A stretch of DNA of 8,001 nt, taken from the NCBI GenBank assembly GCA_002316385.1, contig DCDL01000004.1:299542-307542 (forward strand), read 5' to 3'. The stretch is from Clostridium sp. UBA1056. GTDB taxonomy: Bacteria > Bacillota > Clostridia > Clostridiales > Clostridiaceae. The translations under genes were made by a program, and so were the position numbers. Below, piece after piece: positions 1 through 5,858 of this stretch. The notes beneath the pieces were generated by a model that was given only the letters and a program-made list of their open reading frames with translations, searched no databases and was not told the origin of the DNA. The stretch's first letter is position 1; every line of letters starts with the position of its first letter.

Positions 1-59
1 GAACCTGTTTCCTTGTCTAACTCAAAATATACTTCCCATCTTTGACTTATTATTTATTT

Positions 60-890
60 TCAGATGCCTAATTCAGATTTGTGATTTAAATGAAGATCTA
101 CCTGAGGATACGGAATTTCTATTTTTTCTTCGTCAAATTTTATTTTAACTTTTTCTAATAGATTAAAGTAAATTGTCCAATAATCCTCTGTTTTACACCA
201 AACTCTAACAACAAAGTTTATAGAGCTATCTGCATGTTCTGATAGGGCTATGAAGGGTGCTGGTTCTTTTAAAATTAACTCTTCAGTTTTTATAACCCCT
301 TCAAGAACCTTTTTAACTTTCACTACATCTTCCTCATATCCTACTGAAAACTTTAAGTCTACTCTTCTAGTTTCCTTTGCAGAATAGTTAATTACACTAT
401 CATTTGATAGCTTTCCATTTGGAACAAGGATCTGTTTATTATCTCCAGTGGTTAACTGCGTATAGAATATACCTATCTTTTCAACTACTCCTGATTGTCC
501 TGCTCCTTCAATAAAATCACCTACATTAAATGGTCTTATTAATAAAATAATTATACCACCTGCGAAGTTAGAAAGACTTCCTTGAAGTGCTAAACCTATA
601 GCTAGTCCAGCAGAAGCAATTATAGCTGCTAATCCTGATGTCTCCACGCCTATACATTCCATAATAACTATTATCAATAATATTCTAAGTGCAAGACTTA
701 CAAAGCCATCTAAAAATTTTCTTAAAGTAATGTCTACATTTTTTTTCTCCAATATAGCATTCATAATCTTAATTAACTTTGATATTAGCTTCCAACCAAT
801 CCATAATGCTATAAGTCCAACTATTAATTTAATTCCATTAGTAGCTACCCAAGCTATTAGCTTTTCTATTAAATTCTCTAATACATCCAT
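60..890 (-). CDS. mscS: MscS-family small-conductance mechanosensitive channel
   Basis: This is a 276-residue inner-membrane channel that would open under membrane tension and release solutes during osmotic downshock; MscS channels act as homoheptamers. Three hydrophobic segments are visible, at about residues 17-40, 62-80 and 85-118. The third holds the pore-helix signature AGLAIGLALQGSLSNFAGG (94-112), followed by RPFNVGD (119-125). The cytoplasmic beta domain carries LVPNGK (155-160) and SSINFVVRVW (222-231), and the C-terminus has PYPQVDLHL (260-268). All of these closely resemble E. coli MscS, whose length (286) is also similar. I chose the ATG at 890 over an in-frame ATG at 908: a GGAGGAGGAG ribosome binding site (893-902) lies between them, and part of it would be coding if 908 were used. 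The gene has its own promoter and a leader of about 20 nt. No terminator is seen in the 59 bases after the stop. The family is very certain; the gating behaviour is not known. Confidence 0.95.
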   Translation of the reverse strand: MDVLENLIEKLIAWVATNGIKLIVGLIALWIGWKLISKLIKIMNAILEKKNVDITLRKFLDGFVSLALRILLIIVIMECIGVETSGLAAIIASAGLAIGLALQGSLSNFAGGIIILLIRPFNVGDFIEGAGQSGVVEKIGIFYTQLTTGDNKQILVPNGKLSNDSVINYSAKETRRVDLKFSVGYEEDVVKVKKVLEGVIKTEELILKEPAPFIALSEHADSSINFVVRVWCKTEDYWTIYFNLLEKVKIKFDEEKIEIPYPQVDLHLNHKSELGI

Positions 891-918
891 TACTCCTCCT
901 CCTAACATTCCATTCTAC

Positions 919-947
919 ATTATACTGAAAACATATGACTAATTCAA
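919..947 (-). promoter_or_regulatory. Promoter of the MscS-type channel gene
   Basis: On the minus strand a -35 box TTGAAT (942-947) and a perfect -10 box TATAAT (919-924) are separated by exactly 17 bases, the ideal spacing for the housekeeping sigma factor. Transcription would start near 912, giving a leader of about 20 nt that carries the GGAGGAGGAG ribosome binding site. No operator-like repeat is evident, so constitutive vegetative expression is the simplest reading. Confidence 0.8.
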
Positions 948-1105
948 AGGCATTTTTTACCTATATCCTTTCATTAATAATTTTTATTTTAATATGTAAA
1001 TTAAACTTAAGTTTCTAAAAGGGCAGTTAAAGTTTGATTTAAATCTCCACTATTAGCGATGTATTTAATTAATGCTAGGTAAACTTGTTGTACTTTAGAT
1101 ATATT

Positions 1106-1153
1106 AAAAATAAAAAACTTCTTAAACTATTACTTATAAGTCTAAGAAGTTTT
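1106..1153 (-). terminator. Rho-independent terminator of the activase operon
   Basis: An 11-bp perfect stem is formed by 1114-1124 (aaaacttctta) and 1143-1153 (taagaagtttt). Read on the minus strand, the stem is followed by a T-rich tail (TTTTTTATTTTTA, partly inside the stem). The loop contains a second small palindrome, ACTTATAAGT (1132-1141), which could fold on its own. It lies about 20 bases after the stop codon at 1176 and has no T-tract in the plus direction, so it serves the minus-strand operon only. Confidence 0.8.
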
Positions 1154-1175
1154 ATTAATGGAATATATAAGTTTT

Positions 1176-2486
1176 TTATACTGATACAATCTCCTTATTA
1201 GGATCAATATCTTTAGGTTTAATGTTAATCTCCCTTTCCTCTAATTGTTCCTTTGCAATGGCAAGCATAAGTTTAATTCTATTCTCTTGATTTACTCTAG
1301 TAGCTCCAGGGTCATAATCTATAGGTACAATATTTACATCATGGTGATCATTTTTTATTTTTCTTATCATACCCTTACCGACTATATGATTTGGTAAGCA
1401 TCCGAATGGCTGAGCACAAATAATATTATTGTAACCTAATTTATTTAACTCTAACATTTCAGCTGTAAGAAGCCAACCTTCTCCCATATTATTTCCATAT
1501 CCAACCACTCCCTTTGCTAACTTTTTAGTCTCTAAAAACGAAGATGGTGGTATAAAGTCTGAATTTTCTTCTACTGACGATATAAGTAGGCCCTCAATTT
1601 TTAATAGGTAATTCATGAATCTTTGAACAAGGAACTTAACTAATTTACTTCCTCCATAAAGATCTATGTTGTCTATTTTCTCATCAGTGCAATAGAATAC
1701 AAATCCAAGAATCCCCGGTATCATAACCTCACAATTCTGTGTAGCTAAAAATGCTTCTAAATCATTATTTCCTAAACTTGCATACTTAATATATATTTCT
1801 CCTACTACTCCAACTTTTACTTTAGGAGTCTTTTCTATCTTTATATTTGCAAAGTCCTTTGTTATATTATCCATATTAGCTTTAATTTTTTTTAAGGAAT
1901 AAGCCTTATTATTTTTAAATTGTAAAGTTAATTCCTCAATCCATTTTTTTATTATCTTATCACTTTCACCTTTGTTTATTTCATAAGGTCTAACTTGATT
2001 GCTTAGATGCATCAAAAGGTCACCATATATAACACCTGATAACATTTTATGAATCATGGGTAAAGTTATTTTGAATCCACTATCTTTTTCCATTCCCGCT
2101 AAATTAAAAGAAATAACAGGAACTTGTCCGTATCCAGCTTTTTTTAAAGCCTTTCTAAGTAGATATATATAGTTTGATGCTCTACATCCTCCGCCAGTTT
2201 GAGTAATAATTAAAGCGGTCTTATTAACATCATACTTTCCACTATTTAAAGCATCTATCATTTGACCAATAACAAGTAATGCTGGATAACATGTATCATT
2301 ATGAACATATTTTAATCCTGTTTGTACTACTGCTTCACCTTTATTATTTAAAAGCTCTATATGATACTTACTATTTATAAATACATTTTTTAAAATTTCA
2401 AAGTGTATAGGCGCCATCATAGGCATTAATATAGTGTAGTCCTTACTCATTTCCTTAGTAAAGACTACTTTATTTTCTCTATCCAT
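1176..2486 (-). CDS. 2-hydroxyacyl-CoA dehydratase-like Fe-S protein, second half (COG3581 type)
   Basis: This 436-residue cytoplasmic protein resembles the dehydratase/reductase partner (HgdB/BcrB-like fold) that receives electrons from ATP-driven activases. Visible motifs are DTCYPA (64-69, C66), GGGCRASN (98-105, C101), VVGEIYIKY (227-235), ICAQPFGCLPNH (356-367, C357 and C363) and YDPGATRVNQ (391-400). The cysteines C66, C101 and C363 are likely cluster ligands by analogy with the family. The ATG at 2486 is preferred over an in-frame TTG at 2522: it is preceded by GGAGGGTGA with GGTGA about 8 nt upstream, and it starts 4 nt after the stop of the upstream activase gene, which suggests translational coupling. 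In many anaerobes the two products form one chain of about 1,400 residues; here they are separate and add up to 1,404. There is no signal peptide or membrane segment. Substrate unknown: the automatic label of dehydratase should be treated as fold-level only. Confidence 0.85.
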   Translation of the reverse strand: MDRENKVVFTKEMSKDYTILMPMMAPIHFEILKNVFINSKYHIELLNNKGEAVVQTGLKYVHNDTCYPALLVIGQMIDALNSGKYDVNKTALIITQTGGGCRASNYIYLLRKALKKAGYGQVPVISFNLAGMEKDSGFKITLPMIHKMLSGVIYGDLLMHLSNQVRPYEINKGESDKIIKKWIEELTLQFKNNKAYSLKKIKANMDNITKDFANIKIEKTPKVKVGVVGEIYIKYASLGNNDLEAFLATQNCEVMIPGILGFVFYCTDEKIDNIDLYGGSKLVKFLVQRFMNYLLKIEGLLISSVEENSDFIPPSSFLETKKLAKGVVGYGNNMGEGWLLTAEMLELNKLGYNNIICAQPFGCLPNHIVGKGMIRKIKNDHHDVNIVPIDYDPGATRVNQENRIKLMLAIAKEQLEEREINIKPKDIDPNKEIVSV

Positions 2487-2490
2487 TAAT

Positions 2491-5397
2491 TTACTCACCC
2501 TCCCCTTGATGGATTGCTGCAAATAAGCTACGAAGTCTTATTTGTACAGCTCCTAAATTAGTAATTTCATCTATCTTAATTTGGGTGTATATTTTATTTG
2601 ACTCCTCCAAAATTTCTCTCACTTCATCTGTTGTTATAGCATCTACACCACAACCAAAGGAAACTAATTGTACTAAATTCATATTAGGCTTGTCTGTAAT
2701 GTATTTAGCTGCTTTATATAATCTAGAATGATATGTCCATTGATTTAATACATCAAGCTCTACATTATCTATCTTATCAGAGATCACATCTTCAGATATA
2801 ACAGCAGCCCCATAACTATTGATATACTTATCAATTCCATGGTTAATCTCTCCATCTATGTGATAAGGTCTCCCAGCTAAGACAATTATATCTTTACCAG
2901 CCTTCTCTGCTTCTTCAATAATTTCCTCACCCTTTATTCTTATTTTTCTTATAAAGTTATCATATTCTTCATAAGCAAGAACCGTTGCTTCTTTAACTTC
3001 CTTTAATGATATGTCTTTAAAATATTTCAATAGTATCTGATACATCTTCTTTGGGAAATCCTTAGGTCTATGAATTCCTACATAATCATATATATAAGTT
3101 ACCTTTGCAATATCAGGCATATTCCCTGCTATTACTTCAGAATAGTATGCAACAACAGGACAGTTATAACAATTATCAGCTGAACTATCCTGAATGTTAT
3201 AGGTCATGCATGGATAAAAAATTGTATCTATTCCTTTATCTATCAATGACTGTATATGTCCATGCATTAATTTTGCTGGAAAACATACTGTATCCGATGG
3301 TATAGTTGTTTGTCCCTTAAGATAAAGTTCCCTAGAAGACAGCTCAGACTTTTCTACTTCAAATTGCAAAGTTGTAAAAAACTTATACCAAAATGGATAT
3401 AGTTCATACATATTTAATCCCATTGGAATTCCAATTTTTCCTCTTTTACCTAAAATTCCAGTGTAGCTATCTAACAAACTTCTCTTATACTCATATATAT
3501 TGGACATTTCTTCATGGCTTTTGTTACTTATAGGTCTCTCACAGCGATTTCCGCCAATATATTTTCTACTCTCTCCAAAGCTATTTATAGTTAGTCTACA
3601 GTGATTATTGCATAATCCACAGTTAGTCATCTTTACATTATGCTTAAAGCTCTTTAGCTCACTCTTACTAATAATAGTACTTTTCTCTTTTTTTCTTTCT
3701 TGAGCATATAAAGCTGCTCCATAAGCACCCATAAGGCCAGAGATTGTAGGTCTAAGAACTTGTACATTTAGTTCTTGTTCAAAAGCACGTAATACAGCAT
3801 CATTTAAAAAAGTTCCACCTTGAACTACAATATTTTTTCCTAAGGATTCCGCATTACTTGCACGAATTACTTTATACAGTGCATTTTTAACTATACTAAC
3901 AGATAGTCCTGCTGATATATCTTCTATGGTAGCTCCATCTTTCTGTACCTGTTTTACTGAAGAATTCATAAATACAGTACATCTAGAACCTAGGTCCACT
4001 GGATTTTTAGAAAATAAGCCTAAGCTAGCAAACTCCTCTACTGAATAACCTAGAGCATTAGCAAAGGTTTGTAAGAAGGATCCACACCCTGAAGAACAAG
4101 CTTCATTTAAAAATATATTATCTATAGCTCCATTATGTATCTTAAAGCATTTTATATCTTGTCCTCCTATGTCAATAATAAAATCTACATTAGGCATAAA
4201 ATGTTTAGCCGCCGTAAAATGAGCTACTGTTTCTACTATACCATAATCTACTTTAAAAGCATTTTTTATTAATTGTTCTCCGTATCCAGTTGCTGCAACA
4301 GCTGCAATTTTAACTTCCGGATATGTAATATATAAATTTTTTAAATATTCCTTAACCACCTCTACGGCGTTTCCACTATTAGGTCTATAAATAGAAGATA
4401 CAATTTCTTTATTTTCATTAATAGCAACAATTTTTATAGTTGTAGAACCTGAATCTATTCCTATAGTTATAGGGGATTCAGTATCTATTTTATCTTTCAC
4501 CAATACCTTATTTCTTTCATGTCTACTTTTAAATTCTTCATATTCTTCTTTATTTGTAAACAATGGTGGTGACATAGTATAAACCTCATCTTCTCTATAG
4601 CTATTTAGCGTTATGATTAATTCATCTATATCTATTTTTTCGCTAGCATAATAGGCTGCTCCTAATGCCACATAGTATAATGAGTTATCTGGACACTTGC
4701 CTGTTAAATTCAAAGTTTTGTCAAAAGCATTTCTCAACTCCGAATTAAAGCTCAGTGGACCTCCAAGATACAGTACATTGCCTTTTATAATTCTACCTTG
4801 AGCTAATCCTGCAATAGTTTGATTTACAACGGCAAAAAAAATACTTGCAGCTAAATCACTTTTAACTACACCTTGATTTAAAAGTGGTTGGATATCTGAT
4901 TTAGCAAAAACTCCACACCTAGAAGCAATAGTATAAATTTTATTATAGTGCTTAGCTGCTTCATTCATTTCTTCTAAAGATATATTTAGCAAAGTAGCCA
5001 TTTGATCAATAAATGCTCCTGTTCCGCCTGCACATGAGCCATTCATTCTTACTTCCATACCATCCTTTAAAAATAGTATTTTAGCATCCTCGCCTCCTAA
5101 CTCAATGATAACATCTATATCATCTTCTAAAGTAGTTGCAGCAATCCTCGTTGCGTAAACCTCTTGTACAAAAGGTACCTTCCACTTTTCAGCCATTCCC
5201 ATTGCTGCTGATCCAGAAATGCTTAGTTCCATGGATTTCTCCCTTGGATACTTATCTCTAATTTTCTTTAGCAATTCTAAGGTCTTTTCTTTTATCTTAC
5301 AATAATGACGCTCATATGATTGATAAATAACTTCTCCATAATTATTTAAAACTACAGATTTAATTGTTGTTGAGCCCACATCTATTCCTATCTTCAT
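2491..5397 (-). CDS. Tandem-activase BadF/BadG/BcrA/BcrD-type protein with DUF2229 half
   Basis: A 968-residue protein with three parts. Activase domain 1 (about 1-255) has the ATP-binding motif IGIDVGSTTIK (3-13) and Fe-S cysteines in GSCAGGTGAF (C122) and SRCGVF (C161). Activase domain 2 (about 310-567) repeats this with IGIDSGSTTIK (312-322), ACSSGCGSF (C434) and SRCTVF (C473). Both cysteine pairs are 39 residues apart, as I recall for the 2-hydroxyglutaryl-CoA dehydratase activator HgdC. After a Cys-rich linker (C593, C596, C600, C619) comes a DUF2229/dehydratase-like half (about 653-950) with DTVCFPAK (702-709), FYPCMTY (727-733), AGRPYH (841-846) and SFGCG (913-917). In known relatives, ATP hydrolysis on the activase drives an electron from a [4Fe-4S] cluster onto the partner protein. 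The ATG at 5397 has GGGAGG (5403-5408) five bases upstream. The gene is first in an operon with the 436-residue partner. The function is probably a low-potential electron-transfer reductase; the substrate is unknown. Confidence 0.88.
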   Translation of the reverse strand: MKIGIDVGSTTIKSVVLNNYGEVIYQSYERHYCKIKEKTLELLKKIRDKYPREKSMELSISGSAAMGMAEKWKVPFVQEVYATRIAATTLEDDIDVIIELGGEDAKILFLKDGMEVRMNGSCAGGTGAFIDQMATLLNISLEEMNEAAKHYNKIYTIASRCGVFAKSDIQPLLNQGVVKSDLAASIFFAVVNQTIAGLAQGRIIKGNVLYLGGPLSFNSELRNAFDKTLNLTGKCPDNSLYYVALGAAYYASEKIDIDELIITLNSYREDEVYTMSPPLFTNKEEYEEFKSRHERNKVLVKDKIDTESPITIGIDSGSTTIKIVAINENKEIVSSIYRPNSGNAVEVVKEYLKNLYITYPEVKIAAVAATGYGEQLIKNAFKVDYGIVETVAHFTAAKHFMPNVDFIIDIGGQDIKCFKIHNGAIDNIFLNEACSSGCGSFLQTFANALGYSVEEFASLGLFSKNPVDLGSRCTVFMNSSVKQVQKDGATIEDISAGLSVSIVKNALYKVIRASNAESLGKNIVVQGGTFLNDAVLRAFEQELNVQVLRPTISGLMGAYGAALYAQERKKEKSTIISKSELKSFKHNVKMTNCGLCNNHCRLTINSFGESRKYIGGNRCERPISNKSHEEMSNIYEYKRSLLDSYTGILGKRGKIGIPMGLNMYELYPFWYKFFTTLQFEVEKSELSSRELYLKGQTTIPSDTVCFPAKLMHGHIQSLIDKGIDTIFYPCMTYNIQDSSADNCYNCPVVAYYSEVIAGNMPDIAKVTYIYDYVGIHRPKDFPKKMYQILLKYFKDISLKEVKEATVLAYEEYDNFIRKIRIKGEEIIEEAEKAGKDIIVLAGRPYHIDGEINHGIDKYINSYGAAVISEDVISDKIDNVELDVLNQWTYHSRLYKAAKYITDKPNMNLVQLVSFGCGVDAITTDEVREILEESNKIYTQIKIDEITNLGAVQIRLRSLFAAIHQGEGE

Positions 5398-5440
5398 AGT
5401 AACCTCCCTAATCTAATACCATACAATACAGCTTCTAGCC

Positions 5441-5489
5441 TCTCAGAATAAAAGATTTATATCAATATAAATCTTTTAATATTCTCTGA
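5441..5489. repeat. Long near-perfect inverted repeat upstream of the activase operon
   Basis: A 13-bp perfect stem pairs 5449-5461 with 5466-5478 around a 4-base loop (tcaa). Beyond a 3-base bulge (5479-5481) a further 4 bp pair (5445-5448 with 5482-5485). It lies 44-92 bp upstream of the activase start codon and directly after a possible -10 box, so it would be at the very 5' end of the transcript. No clear T-tract follows in either direction, so a terminator is less likely than an operator or a 5' mRNA hairpin. Confidence 0.7.
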
Positions 5490-5496
5490 ACAATAT

Positions 5497-5505
5497 ATGA
5501 TAACA
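5497..5505 (-). promoter_or_regulatory. Possible extended -10 promoter element for the activase operon
   Basis: The minus strand reads TGTTATCAT, a TG-n-TATCAT extended -10 element, about 100 bp upstream of the activase start codon. Transcription would begin near 5490, at the edge of the inverted repeat. No convincing -35 box stands 17 bases upstream, and the surroundings are so AT-rich that chance matches are common, so this is tentative. Confidence 0.35.
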
Positions 5506-5819
5506 TAAATTTTTACTAAATAACATCTATTTAACTGGTAAATAACTAACATCTAACTATTATTTATCAATATATTTAATATTTGTAACTACCCAGTCAT
5601 CGCATATTGATTTTTTAACTACAACATATTGTAATTATATATAGCAAATCTATTAATAAAAGGTTTATTTTAACTTCTTTAGAAATTATACTTTTATATT
5701 TTATAAATATTACTTCATTATTAAATTTTTTAAAATATATAAATCCTCACTATAATTTATATTACTTATGAGAAATATTTTCAAGTTTACATTAATGCTT
5801 TATTTTAGAATATTTCTAC

Positions 5820-5858
5820 AAAAAAATAAGATATAGAAAGACTTCCTTTCTATATCTT
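5820..5858 (-). terminator. Rho-independent terminator of the helicase gene
   Basis: A 13-bp perfect stem pairs 5828-5840 (aagatatagaaag) with 5846-5858 (ctttctatatctt) around a 5-base loop. On the minus strand it is followed by TTATTTTTTT, an excellent U-tail. The stem begins inside the last codons of the helicase gene, and the stop codon (5850-5852) is within it, so transcription ends almost immediately after translation does. The helicase is therefore not expected to be co-transcribed with the activase operon. Confidence 0.9.

Larger units (their letters stand above)
909..1175. other. Intergenic gap between activase operon and channel gene
   Basis: This 267-bp AT-rich gap holds the operon terminator (1106-1153) and the channel promoter (919-947). 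Between them (about 948-1105) there is no gene with a start codon. A 12-bp palindrome AAACTTAAGTTT lies at 1003-1014. A startless, protein-like minus-strand tract ends at 1007 and is described as a separate observation. Confidence 0.6.
5398..5849. other. 452-bp AT-rich gap between helicase and activase operon
   Basis: The gap contains, in minus-strand order, the helicase terminator tail (from 5827 down), about 300 bp of very AT-rich sequence, a possible extended -10 element (5497-5505), the inverted repeat (5441-5489) and the activase ribosome binding site GGGAGG (5403-5408). No open reading frame with a start codon and ribosome binding site was found on either strand. Two startless minus-strand reading tracts (5560-5634 and 5615-5746) look weakly protein-like. 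No riboswitch or tRNA-like fold was recognised. Confidence 0.6.

Noticed and set aside
888..908. Upstream ATG at 908 as the start of the channel gene
   Set aside because: It would translate the GGAGGAGGAG ribosome binding site into Gly residues, lies only about 4 bases after the expected transcription start, and has no ribosome binding site of its own.
730..942. Plus-strand open frame of 70 codons opposite the channel gene
   Set aside because: It is antisense to the strongly supported MscS gene and its promoter, has no ribosome binding site, and its sequence mirrors the hydrophobic codons of the real gene.
1003..1014. 12-bp palindrome AAACTTAAGTTT
   Set aside because: It is short, AT-rich, far from the channel -35 box (about 55 bp) and not repeated elsewhere in the gaps, so an operator role is not supported.
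2484..2522. TTG at 2522 or GTG at 2498 as the start of the 436-residue protein
   Set aside because: The TTG lacks a ribosome binding site, and the GTG directly abuts the purine tract with no spacer; the ATG at 2486 has good spacing.
3105..3305. Plus-strand open frame of 66 codons inside the activase gene
   Set aside because: It is fully antisense to the conserved DUF2229 part of the 968-residue protein and shows no recognisable motif or ribosome binding site.
5771..5817. 9-bp inverted repeat agaaatatt / aatatttct
   Set aside because: The arms are nearly all A and T and are separated by 29 bases in a very AT-rich gap, so it is likely chance.
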